Below are positions 46,446 to 55,206 of a stretch of 64,000 nucleotides of DNA, in pieces. Source of the DNA: Mariniblastus fucicola (GTDB lineage: Bacteria > Planctomycetota > Planctomycetia > Pirellulales > Pirellulaceae); contig NZ_CP042912.1 in the NCBI RefSeq assembly GCF_008087665.1, forward strand, positions 6,076,001-6,140,000, read 5' to 3'. The notes under the pieces are model-generated. The model worked only from the letters and a program-made list of their open reading frames with translations, was not told where the DNA came from and searched no databases. Every line of letters begins with the position of its first letter. Positions within the stretch are counted from its first letter, which is position 1. The translations under genes were made by a program, and so were the position numbers.

Positions 46446-47192
46446 ATGGCCAAGAACAACAATCCGTCCTCGCTCGACGATGCGATATTGGAGATATCGC
46501 CATTCATGGGTGACGTCCTGTTCGAGTCGCTTCCCGATGTTCAGTTTTTCGTAAAAGATTCCCAAGGTCTGTACATCAAAGTCAACCAAGCTTTAAAGAA
46601 CAACTACCTGATGGCTACGGACGATGAGATCCTGGGCAAAACAGATCGTGAACTGTTCCCAAATTATCTTGCCGACAACTACATCCGCGACGACCAGCAA
46701 GTGCTACGTGGCACATTGATCAAGAATCGAATCGAACTGGTTGGCCGACACGATGGCTCCGCGTCCTGGTCGACTACAACCAAGGCGCCGCTGCGAAATG
46801 CTCAAGGGCAGATCATCGGCCTGGCTGGAATCACCCGCGACATGGGCCAGGCAAGCTTGGCGTTGCAGCCATTTCAACGCCTTGCTGCTGTGACTCAACA
46901 TATCGAAGAGAACTTTTCCCGACCAATTACAATGGCTGAACTTGCAGAAATTGCTGAGCTCAACGTTCGTTCATTGCAACGAAAGTTTAGAACGACGTTT
47001 CGAATGACTCCCAGCCAGTACATCGCTCGAATCCGTGTGATCAAGGCGTCCAAGCTTTTGGCCACAACGGAGTTGGCAATCGCAGTTGTCGCAGACGCCA
47101 CCTGTTTCGCTGATCAAAGTCACCTGACACGAACTTTCTCCGAGATCGTTGGGGAAACTCCTGGGGCGTTTCGCCATCGCTACCATCGCTGA
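46446..47192 (+). CDS. AraC-type regulator with N-terminal PAS domain
   Basis: The ATG at 46446, with AGGAAG just upstream, is preferred over the frame opening at 46407. The 248-residue product has a PAS/PAC domain at about 15-130 (LFESLPDVQFFVKDSQGLYI; GKTDRELFPNYLADNY; LRNAQGQIIGLAGITRDM) and an AraC HTH domain at the C-terminus (FSRPITMAELAEIAELNVRS; TPSQYIARIRVIKASKLLAT; ADQSHLTRTFSEIVGETPGA). It should respond to a ligand or redox signal through the PAS domain. The large secreted protein gene at 47328 follows on the same strand and is a natural target. Confidence 0.9.
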   Translation: MAKNNNPSSLDDAILEISPFMGDVLFESLPDVQFFVKDSQGLYIKVNQALKNNYLMATDDEILGKTDRELFPNYLADNYIRDDQQVLRGTLIKNRIELVGRHDGSASWSTTTKAPLRNAQGQIIGLAGITRDMGQASLALQPFQRLAAVTQHIEENFSRPITMAELAEIAELNVRSLQRKFRTTFRMTPSQYIARIRVIKASKLLATTELAIAVVADATCFADQSHLTRTFSEIVGETPGAFRHRYHR

Positions 47193-47327
47193 CGATGTCG
47201 CAATTGTTCAAAAGCACGTCGCGAAGATTCTATCTGGCTCAAGGCATCTGCTTTAGAATTGAAGTGGGCAAATGAGGGTTCACAACCCGAACTGCCATAC
47301 GACTTCCACCAAAGCACATCGGATCAG

Positions 47328-50300
47328 ATGAACGACATGACCTACTCAAAGCTCCTGTTTCTCACATTGATTTTCGTCGCGATGCCACTGCACGCGCAAA
47401 CGCCGGAAAATTTCAAGCGAGAGAATTTGGTTGCCTGGTGCATCGTCCCGTTCGACGCAAAGAAACGCGACGCTCACGATCGTGCCAGCATGCTCAAAGA
47501 ACTGGGACTGCGGCGTTCTGCCTACGATTGGCGACAGGAGCATGTGCCTTTCTTCGAAGATGAAATCGAACAGTACAAGGCATTCGGCATCGAGTACTTT
47601 GCGTTCTGGGGACAGCACGATCAGACGTCAGCTCTGTTCGAGAAACATAGACTCCAGCCGCAGTTGTGGCAGATGATTCCCGATGTTGGGACGGGAGAAC
47701 CAGAAGAACTTCCTGCCATCGCCGTCGAGAAATTGATGCCTGTTGTCGAGAAAGCTGCATCGCAAGGTTGCCGCCTGGGGCTATACAACCACGGTGGCTG
47801 GGGCGGCGAACCTGAGAACATGGTTGCGGTTTGCAAGTTGCTCCACGCGGCCGGCCACACTCATGTTGGCATTGTCTACAACATGCATCATGGACACGGC
47901 CACATCGCCGACTTTGCTGAATCGCTGGAGATCATGCAGCCCTATCTGCATTGCCTCAACATCAACGGCATGGTCGATTTGAATTCGCCAACCTATCGTG
48001 GCAAATCGGTTTCGCACAAAATCCTACCTGTCGGTGCCGGCGATCATGAAACAGAGATGATCCAAACCATTATCGTCAGCGGCTATAACGGACCGATTGG
48101 AATTCTGGGGCATGTTGCAGAGCGGGACGTCGCCGAAGTCCTCAAGGAGAATATCGAAGGGCTCGAGTGGATTCTTGGCGGCGGCGAGAAACCAAAATGG
48201 TTGCAGGAACGAGAGCAATCCGAAGCCGAAATGGAAACGGAAGTGAAAGCCGATCAGCCGTTGGTCGAGATTGAAGCGGACAACAATGCTTTCGATGCTC
48301 GAACCGGATTCCTGAGCATCGAGGCGCCGCAACAGTTCAACCAGGGCAACTTCCAAATCGAATGCCGCGCGAAGTTTTTGGACAGAAGCAATTTCAACAT
48401 TTTGCTCGCCAAAAACCCCAAGAGCAGTTTTAACCACTGGGAGTTCTATAGTTATGCGGCGACGGGAAATTTAAGCTTCTACGCCCCCGGAGTGATTCCT
48501 TCGGAGATCAAGTCGGAGTTTAGCGTGGCCGACGGAAAGTGGCACGATCTGGCAGTGAAGTTCGAGCTCGATTCCGATACGGGTACCGGAACTGTGACGC
48601 TGCTAGTCGATGACGATGAAGTCCGCACACAAAACGTTGATCTTCGCAAAGAAAAAAAGTCATCAGAAGGACCGCTTACGATCGGTGGACTGGCTTCGCG
48701 GCAGTTCGGCTGCAACGGCCTGATCGATTTCGCTCGCATATCGAGTCTTGCTGAACACGAAACGGATTCGAAGAGACTCGACGCGGCGTGGACATTCGAT
48801 GGCGTCAGCGAATCCGATCAGATCGGCGACGAATCGCCCAGCCAACGCAAAACCAGTTTCGTGCCGACTCATCTGGATTCAGATTACTTGTCCAAATGGA
48901 CGCCCAAGCATCGCAAAGACAGTCGTTTCCCGTACGAGAATGAGACCGATGCTGATTGGGTGGATGATCGTTTTTCGAGAATGGACACCGGTCCGTTTTT
49001 CTGTCAGTCAATCCGCGTTCCCGGTCGAGGCGTTGTGCCGAAAGCGATCGCGGTCAAAGCTCAAGGCAACGATGGGGCGCACCTGATACTCGATTCGGAA
49101 ACGCTGAACATCAAGGCCGCCTGGTCGGGCGAGTTCGTTGCTCTTCCACCGACCCGCTTCGGAATCTTGCAAACACCTTCGGTCGCTGGGGCTTTGGAAC
49201 TTACGGGTCCGAAAAACGCGACCTGGATGAACGCTGGCGATTGGACACCAGTCGATTCGCTACACTTGTCGGCGATCACGCTTCAGGGGCACAAAACTGG
49301 ATTCAGCTACGACGTCGCGGGCGAGTCATTGACCGAATACCCGTCTGCAAAAATGCTTGGCGATGTTTGCGTGGTGACCAGAAAGTTTCCCAATCCGTCC
49401 AGCAAGAAAAGCTTCGCCGTCCCGCTATTCGAGGTCTCCGGAAACATGGAGAACGTTGATGTCGTTGCGGGTAGCGATGCCGAATCTGAGATTAACGAGA
49501 CGACACATGTGTTCAAGGACAACAAGACTGCCTTCGTCTTGCGGACCAACTCCGGTTGGAAGAATCGCGATGGGCAAGTGTGGCTGACGTTGAGCGGCGA
49601 CGAGAACCGCCAGTCTAATTTCGCTGCCGTGCGGTACGCAAAAATGCCACTCGACAAACTGCCTGATTTCCTCAAAGCGTTTGGCGGCATGCCAGACGTC
49701 GCCCTGGAATCCAATGAACGTATCGGAACCGAGGACTTCGCGCAAAAACGCTGGGGCGATCCGATTGCGACTGAGGGAATTCGTTCCGATGCGGATAAAC
49801 CGTTTGTCATCGACACGATCACGGTTCCGTACCAAAACCAATTCAATGCGTTGATGTTCACCAGCGGACTCGACTTCCTGCCCGACGGCCGCGCTGCCGT
49901 TTGCACGGTTCACGGAGACGTTTGGCTGGTGTCCGGAATCGATGACGATCTGAAGAACATTTCGTGGCAACGATTTGCGACTGGACTGTATCAACCGCTT
50001 GGGTTGAAGATTATCGACAGTGACGAGCCGTCGAAACCGGCTTCGATTTTCGTCCTGTGCCGCGATCGCATTTTGGAACTTCGCGACCTGAATACGGATG
50101 GCGAAGCTGACGTGTACGCGAACTACTGTGACGAGTTGAAGATCACCGGACAGAATCATGGATACGCGATGAGCCTGGAGTCGGATCCGGAAGGCAATTT
50201 CTACTTCATCAAATCCGGCAGCACTCCTCCGCACGGTGGATCGATGCTGAAAGTCGACCATGAAACCAGAAAGCTGAGCGTTTTCGCGACCGGCTATCGC

Positions 50301-51146
50301 CATGCAAACGGCCTGGGCGTGAGCCCGACAGGAATGGTGACCTCGGCCGACAATGAAGGCAATTGGGTTCCGTCGACGCGAATCGATGCTGTTCAGGAAG
50401 GCGGATTTTACGGTCACATGCCGACGCATTGGCAAACGCCGCCGCCAACAACTTACGATTTGCCGATGATGTGGATGCCTCGCTCGATGGACAATTCGGC
50501 TGGCGGTCAGGCCTGGATCAACGGAGGCGATCAATGGGGTCGGCTCGACGGAGCAATGATTCATTTCTCGTTTGGACGCTGCTCAGCGAACGTCGTGATG
50601 CCGCAAAAAACCGAGGACGGCACATATCAAGCCGCGGCCTACAAACTGGATTTGCCGAACTTTCTGTCGGGAGCCATGCGAGGACGTTTTCGCGCCAAAG
50701 ATCAGTGTATGTACGTTTGCGGACTTGACGGTTGGCAAACAGCCGCGATCCGGGACGGTTGCCTTCAACGCATTCGGGCAACGGGAATCAAGTTTTGCTT
50801 ACCGGTTGGCTTCAACGTTGACGGCAACGAAATTGAGATCGCGTTCTCTCAGCCGCTGGACCCGAAATCGGCTAACGAAGTGGATAAGTGGAAGGTTGAT
50901 CAGTGGAACTATCGTTGGACAGCCGACTATGGATCGGAGCACTATTCCGTTTCTGACCCTGACCGAATTGGCCATGATCCGGTTGTCGTCCAGTCAGTCA
51001 AACTGAATGAAGACAAGACAAAGGTCTCGCTATTGATCGAAAACCTGAAGCCTGTGATGCAAATGAACATTCGCGGCGAGTTCAAATCTGCTACGGGAGA
51101 GCCATTGACCGTCAACCTGTTCAACACGATCAATCGAATGAACTGA
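47328..51146 (+). CDS. Large secreted multidomain protein (TIM barrel, LamG, DUF6797-like, beta-propeller)
   Basis: The ATG at 47328 (or 47337) gives a signal peptide ending MPLHAQ; the frame opens upstream at 47259. Of about 1272 residues, about 30-290 resemble a xylose-isomerase-like TIM barrel (WCIVPFDAKKRD; HVGIVYNMHHGHGHIADF; GYNGPIGILGHV). Residues 326-472 are a LamG/concanavalin domain (FNQGNFQIECRAKF). Residues 510-725 look like DUF6797. Residues 824-1157 form a sorbosone-dehydrogenase-like beta-propeller (GLDFLPDGRAAVCTVHGDVW; YRHANGLGVSPTG). A C-terminal beta domain ends it. Planctomycetes often combine these domains on carbohydrate-handling proteins. The catalytic role is unknown. 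Confidence 0.85.
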   Translation: MNDMTYSKLLFLTLIFVAMPLHAQTPENFKRENLVAWCIVPFDAKKRDAHDRASMLKELGLRRSAYDWRQEHVPFFEDEIEQYKAFGIEYFAFWGQHDQTSALFEKHRLQPQLWQMIPDVGTGEPEELPAIAVEKLMPVVEKAASQGCRLGLYNHGGWGGEPENMVAVCKLLHAAGHTHVGIVYNMHHGHGHIADFAESLEIMQPYLHCLNINGMVDLNSPTYRGKSVSHKILPVGAGDHETEMIQTIIVSGYNGPIGILGHVAERDVAEVLKENIEGLEWILGGGEKPKWLQEREQSEAEMETEVKADQPLVEIEADNNAFDARTGFLSIEAPQQFNQGNFQIECRAKFLDRSNFNILLAKNPKSSFNHWEFYSYAATGNLSFYAPGVIPSEIKSEFSVADGKWHDLAVKFELDSDTGTGTVTLLVDDDEVRTQNVDLRKEKKSSEGPLTIGGLASRQFGCNGLIDFARISSLAEHETDSKRLDAAWTFDGVSESDQIGDESPSQRKTSFVPTHLDSDYLSKWTPKHRKDSRFPYENETDADWVDDRFSRMDTGPFFCQSIRVPGRGVVPKAIAVKAQGNDGAHLILDSETLNIKAAWSGEFVALPPTRFGILQTPSVAGALELTGPKNATWMNAGDWTPVDSLHLSAITLQGHKTGFSYDVAGESLTEYPSAKMLGDVCVVTRKFPNPSSKKSFAVPLFEVSGNMENVDVVAGSDAESEINETTHVFKDNKTAFVLRTNSGWKNRDGQVWLTLSGDENRQSNFAAVRYAKMPLDKLPDFLKAFGGMPDVALESNERIGTEDFAQKRWGDPIATEGIRSDADKPFVIDTITVPYQNQFNALMFTSGLDFLPDGRAAVCTVHGDVWLVSGIDDDLKNISWQRFATGLYQPLGLKIIDSDEPSKPASIFVLCRDRILELRDLNTDGEADVYANYCDELKITGQNHGYAMSLESDPEGNFYFIKSGSTPPHGGSMLKVDHETRKLSVFATGYRHANGLGVSPTGMVTSADNEGNWVPSTRIDAVQEGGFYGHMPTHWQTPPPTTYDLPMMWMPRSMDNSAGGQAWINGGDQWGRLDGAMIHFSFGRCSANVVMPQKTEDGTYQAAAYKLDLPNFLSGAMRGRFRAKDQCMYVCGLDGWQTAAIRDGCLQRIRATGIKFCLPVGFNVDGNEIEIAFSQPLDPKSANEVDKWKVDQWNYRWTADYGSEHYSVSDPDRIGHDPVVVQSVKLNEDKTKVSLLIENLKPVMQMNIRGEFKSATGEPLTVNLFNTINRMN

Positions 51147-51220
51147 TGGAGTCCTGGCATTTCGGAGAAGCCATGCGACGGCTGCCAACTTCAGTCCTTT
51201 TACGAATTGAGAACCCTACG

Positions 51221-52759
51221 ATGCGAGTCACCTATTCGCTGTTCGTCATTCTGATCGCGTTTCTACAAGCAGCTTCGGCGTCAGGCAACGATTATGAAAT
51301 TGAGTTTTCGACAATGCTCGGCGGTTCCAGTTGGGAGCACGCTCGGGACGTATTCGTGGACTCAAAAGGAGACATCTATCTGGTCGGCGGCACTCGATCG
51401 AGCGATTTCCCGACGACCGAAGGAGCGTCACAGCGGCATCACGACAAATCGGGAAAACGAATCGGCAGCGGTGGCTACTGCGATGCTTTCGTCTGCAAAT
51501 TTTCTGCCAGCGGCGATCTGATCTGGTCGACGCTCCTGGGTGGACCGAACTACGATCGAGCCTACGCTGTCGAGGTTGATGATGCAGGATTCGTCTACGT
51601 GAGCGGTAGAGGCGGGCTCGGATTTCCGGTGACCAAAGACGCGATTCAAACCGAGTTTCAGGGAACGGACAACGGCATTTATGGCATGCAAAATTCGTTT
51701 GTCGCCAAGCTCAAGCCCGATGGCTCAGCACTTGAGTGGGCCAGCTATGTAGGCGTCGGTCAGTTGTGCCGCGACCTGTCGATTGATCGCGATGGGGACA
51801 TTTACGTGCCGCTGCACTACACAGGAAAAGGCCCGTTGCCGCCAAAGGAGTGGTTCCAGAATGGGATTCAGAAATCTCCCGCTGGCGGCGTCGAAATTGG
51901 AGCGATGAAAATCGCTGGCGACGGTCAGTCCGTGCGCTGGGCGACATGGTTCGGTGGCTCAGGCGATGAAGTCCCGAACTGTGGTTTGCGGCTTGGCGAA
52001 GATCGAAGCGTCTATCTGAATTTCACGACTCGGTCGGACGACGTGCCCACCACCGCGAACGTGCATGACTCGACCTACAACGGCAAAACCGATGCGTTTG
52101 TGGCGAGACTGGCACCGGACGGTTCAAAGCTGATGTTCGGAACGTATTTCGGCGGTGTCGGCGACGAGTTCGGAAACAGTACTCACAACCTCGCGGTCGA
52201 TGCGTCTGGCAATTCATATCTGGTCACGGAGACGTCCGGGGACGACATGCCTGTCACTGCGGGTGCGTTTCAAAAAACGGTGGCAGGAAAAGGAGACGTT
52301 GTCGCGGCGAAGTTTTCTCCGACCGGAAAATTGATGCATTGCACGTACGTCGGAGGAAGCGACCAGGACGGAATCGACGGTGTTTACGTGAGCAAGTCGG
52401 GTGAACTGATTTTTGCAGGGAAAACTTTGTCGAGCGATTTTCCGGTGACCTCAAACGCGATTCAGGACTCACGGTCGAAACAGAGCGATGCAACGATTGT
52501 GGCTCTTTCGCCCGATTTCTCGCGACTGAGTTTTTGCAGTTATCTGGGCGCGGAGAGTTACGATGACGGACGGTCCTGCTTCGTCGACGCGAACGAGAAC
52601 ATCTACATTGTTGGTTCAACAAATGGACCGGGCTGGCCAGCAATCAACTCGCATCAGCCAAACTTCGCCGGCGGCGGTGGAGGCAAGGAGTTGTGCTATC
52701 AGGGAGGATGCTACGCGGGCGATACGATCCTTGCGAAACTCAAGAAGACTTCGGACTGA
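51221..52759 (+). CDS. Secreted SBBP-repeat beta-propeller protein
   Basis: The ATG at 51221 gives a signal peptide (MRVTYSLFVILIAFLQAASA); the open frame begins earlier, at 51146. The 512 residues are made of about eight SBBP repeats with the pattern ATxLGG-x-DxA-x2-V-x-VD-x-GxIYVxGxTxS-x-DFP, for example STMLGGSSWEHARDVFVDSK and GGTRSSDFPTTEGA. The Asp/Gly-rich repeats suggest a calcium- or sugar-binding beta-propeller exported to the surface. It follows the 1272-residue protein gene and could be co-transcribed with it. No catalytic motif is seen. Confidence 0.86.
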   Translation: MRVTYSLFVILIAFLQAASASGNDYEIEFSTMLGGSSWEHARDVFVDSKGDIYLVGGTRSSDFPTTEGASQRHHDKSGKRIGSGGYCDAFVCKFSASGDLIWSTLLGGPNYDRAYAVEVDDAGFVYVSGRGGLGFPVTKDAIQTEFQGTDNGIYGMQNSFVAKLKPDGSALEWASYVGVGQLCRDLSIDRDGDIYVPLHYTGKGPLPPKEWFQNGIQKSPAGGVEIGAMKIAGDGQSVRWATWFGGSGDEVPNCGLRLGEDRSVYLNFTTRSDDVPTTANVHDSTYNGKTDAFVARLAPDGSKLMFGTYFGGVGDEFGNSTHNLAVDASGNSYLVTETSGDDMPVTAGAFQKTVAGKGDVVAAKFSPTGKLMHCTYVGGSDQDGIDGVYVSKSGELIFAGKTLSSDFPVTSNAIQDSRSKQSDATIVALSPDFSRLSFCSYLGAESYDDGRSCFVDANENIYIVGSTNGPGWPAINSHQPNFAGGGGGKELCYQGGCYAGDTILAKLKKTSD

Positions 52760-52816
52760 CTCGTGAAATGAAGCTTTCCATACGACCAAGCCGACGCTGA
52801 TTCGCGGCACGCAAGA

Positions 52817-53584
52817 CTACTTCGAGCCGCAGACCTTACAGTTTTCGTCTGGCGAGATTGCGAGCTTCTCAAACACCATCGTGCGAAGATTGAAGTGCAG
52901 GATCTGGCTGTGCAGCGGCTGACCGAATCCGGCCAGCAACTTGATCGCTTCCATCGCACCGATACAAGCGACCGTTCCGGAAGTCGCTCCGAAAACCGGG
53001 AACTCACGCTTCCAATACTTCGGTAGCTCGGGCGTCAGGCATCGCAAACACGGAACGCCGCTCGCAGGAAACGTGGTGATCGTTGCTTCGGTGTCAAACA
53101 TCGCGCAATTGACATGCGGTTTACCGTGCCGAACACAGGCATCGTTCATCGCGAACCGCTCTTTGAATAGCGGCGCCGCACCTACGCAAACGTCGGATTG
53201 CGGGACCCATTTTTCAGCCAGTTCATCGTCCAGGTTTGCGGCAATCGGAACAATCTCGATTCGCGGATTGAGGTCCTTCAACCGGCGTTCGATCGTTTCG
53301 ATTCGTGGCTTACCCAACCAGTCGTGCGTCATCAGCAGCTGGCGGTTGAGGTCAGAGTGCTTCACGTTTCCGCCGTGAGCAATGATCAGCCGGCCAACAC
53401 CTGCCGCAGCAAGCTCGTAGGCAACGACGCTGCCCAGTCCACCGCATCGAGAAATCAATACGGTGCTGTTCTTGAGTCGCCGTTGGCCTTCTTCGCCGAA
53501 ATCTTCTGTCCAAATCTGCCACTCATAAGTTGACTTCTCTTCTTCGGTCAACGACGGGGCGGGTGTCTTCGGTAATTCGCTCAT
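52817..53584 (-). CDS. ThiF/MoeB-fold protein with altered adenylation site
   Basis: The 255-residue protein has the E1-like fold of MoeB/ThiF/HesA, with both zinc-binding pairs (Cys179-x2-Cys182 and Cys249-x2-Cys252) and Arg81 of the SNLxRQ motif (SDLNRQ). The nucleotide loop is RCGGLGS instead of GxGGLG, so its first Gly is Arg46. The D-x-D pair before SNL is His70-Gly71-Gly72-Asn73. The catalytic Asp of the DCTDN motif (Asp130 in E. coli MoeB) falls in GAAPLF at 135-140 and is missing. The Lys86 equivalent is Arg94. It may be a pseudoenzyme or use other chemistry. Its start overlaps the ATPase gene by 62 bases. Confidence 0.8.
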   Translation of the reverse strand: MSELPKTPAPSLTEEEKSTYEWQIWTEDFGEEGQRRLKNSTVLISRCGGLGSVVAYELAAAGVGRLIIAHGGNVKHSDLNRQLLMTHDWLGKPRIETIERRLKDLNPRIEIVPIAANLDDELAEKWVPQSDVCVGAAPLFKERFAMNDACVRHGKPHVNCAMFDTEATITTFPASGVPCLRCLTPELPKYWKREFPVFGATSGTVACIGAMEAIKLLAGFGQPLHSQILHFNLRTMVFEKLAISPDENCKVCGSK

Positions 53585-54248
53585 TCAGTTTCTCGACACT
53601 GTCTTTGTCAACATGTTGTATCTGTTTGTTCGGCATGAATCGGAAGTGAGTCGTGCCCAGCCGAACCGCATCGTCGGCATTGTGCGTAATGTGAAGCACC
53701 GTCACCTGTTCCTGTTGGTGAATCGTTTGCAACAGTTCAGCGATCCTGATTCGAGTCGTATCGTCGAGCGCACTTAGCGGTTCATCAAGGCACATCAATC
53801 GCGGCCGAAACGACAACGCTCTGGCCAAAGCGATCCTCTGGCATTCACCGCCGGAAAGCCCTTGCGGATAGCGATTGAGCAAACTTGTGATCCCGGTTAG
53901 CTCCGCAAGTTCATCCACTCGACGTTGGCGAGCCTTTCCACTCGCCCCACGAACCAGCAGACCGAATTCAATCTGTTTGTCAATTCGCATCGTCGGAAAC
54001 AACGCCCGATCTTGCGGCACGTAGCCGATCCCACGCCTCGCCGGCGGAAAACCGGTTACATCCACGCCATCGAGTTCGACCGTGCCCGATTTGATTCTGG
54101 TTAGCCCGCAAATCACTTCCAAAATCGTCGTTTTACCGCAACCCGTCGGGCCCATCAGCACGGCGTATTCACCGGCGTCGATTGAAAAATTGAGGCCGGA
54201 GAGTTCAAAGTCTCCTTGCCGAATGTGGACGTTGGAAAGTTCGATCAT
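53523..54248 (-). CDS. Molybdate/tungstate-type ABC transporter ATP-binding protein (ModC-like)
   Basis: The 241-residue ABC ATPase has Walker A GPTGCGKTT, the signature LSGGECQRIALAR, Walker B CLDEPLSALD and the H-loop LHITHNADDAV. FPPARRGIGYVPQDRALFP is the usual Q-loop region of the ModC/CysA group. It lacks the C-terminal MOP domain of classical ModC, as the tungstate and archaeal-type members do. Its start overlaps the end of the permease by 4 bases (ATGA), and its end overlaps the ThiF-like gene, so all three are translationally coupled. It should power uptake through the ModB-like permease. Confidence 0.9.
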   Translation of the reverse strand: MIELSNVHIRQGDFELSGLNFSIDAGEYAVLMGPTGCGKTTILEVICGLTRIKSGTVELDGVDVTGFPPARRGIGYVPQDRALFPTMRIDKQIEFGLLVRGASGKARQRRVDELAELTGITSLLNRYPQGLSGGECQRIALARALSFRPRLMCLDEPLSALDDTTRIRIAELLQTIHQQEQVTVLHITHNADDAVRLGTTHFRFMPNKQIQHVDKDSVEKLNERITEDTRPVVDRRREVNL

Positions 54249-55195
54249 GCGATGACTCCCCGCTGGCTACCGCCGCCCAGAGTCAAAAATCGGGTCGCGA
54301 TCAGGACGATAATGGCCAGTGTAACGAGAATCAGTGAGGCCACGACCGCGCCGCGCAAATTGCCGAATTGAAAGTTCAGGTAAACGGTCGTCGAAAGAAC
54401 TTCGGTCTTCATTCGCGCCGTTCCGGCAAAGATCAGAATTGGTCCAAACTCACCAAGTGATCGTGCCCACGCGAGCGTAAACGCAGCCACGGTCCCGCGC
54501 CACGCTTGCGGCAATGCCACATCGGCGAAGGCGCGAAAGCGACTCGCTCCCAGAGTACAGGCAACGCGTTCAGGTCGCTCATTGATCTGCTCAAACGTGT
54601 CACGCATGGTCCGAATCGCAAACGCGGCAGCGACTGTAAACTGAGCCAAAATCACGGCCGGGATTTCGTAAGTGATCCCGCGAATTCCTGGAAATCCAAT
54701 GCCGGAAAACAAAGACGTCGCTCCGTCGTCAGCAATTCTTCCCAACGGCGTTTGCATCAGAACCAGCAGGCTGATTCCGACGACCAACGGTGGCAAGACG
54801 ATAGGAATATCCAGCAACGTATCGATGCAATAGCGAGCGCAAATCGCCAATCGCCCAAGGACCGAACCATGAGGAAAACGTCGTCCGATGGCGTCCCGCC
54901 CCAACCGCGCGAGAACGTATCCGGTCGGCACGGCGACCCAAATCGACAGAATTGCCGAAATCGTGCACGAGATCAGGCTTAACCAGATCGAATACCGAAC
55001 TTTCTCATCACCCAACAACTCGCGGAAGTCGGACCAGTCTGCGAATCGGAAGTCCGCTAACAGCATCGCGACGATCAGAGCGATATACAGTCCGCCCAGC
55101 AACGACATCGCGGCCCAGAAAGATTTGTTCCAGTGCGAAGGAAGTTTCAGATTCTCCGAGCCATCGCTCCGGTTTGCAGTGGGTTCGTTTTTCAA
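54245..55195 (-). CDS. Molybdate/tungstate-type ABC transporter permease (ModB-like)
   Basis: The 316-residue protein has about six membrane segments with a cytoplasmic N-terminal extension. The BPD inner-membrane signature EAA-loop is RVACTLGASRFRAFADVALP-QAWRG, and PIVLPPLVVGISLLVLMQTP with RSLGEFGPILIFAG are diagnostic of the ModB/CysT group. It should form the channel that takes oxyanion from ModA-type binding domains, here fused to the next upstream protein. It starts 11 bases after the stop of the fusion gene. Confidence 0.9.
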   Translation of the reverse strand: MKNEPTANRSDGSENLKLPSHWNKSFWAAMSLLGGLYIALIVAMLLADFRFADWSDFRELLGDEKVRYSIWLSLISCTISAILSIWVAVPTGYVLARLGRDAIGRRFPHGSVLGRLAICARYCIDTLLDIPIVLPPLVVGISLLVLMQTPLGRIADDGATSLFSGIGFPGIRGITYEIPAVILAQFTVAAAFAIRTMRDTFEQINERPERVACTLGASRFRAFADVALPQAWRGTVAAFTLAWARSLGEFGPILIFAGTARMKTEVLSTTVYLNFQFGNLRGAVVASLILVTLAIIVLIATRFLTLGGGSQRGVIA

Positions 55196-55206
55196 AATGA
55201 ATCGCG

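Noticed and set aside
49425-50564. Long minus-strand frame of 379 codons
   Set aside because: Lies antisense inside the large secreted protein gene, has no domain and an Arg/His-rich composition typical of antisense frames.
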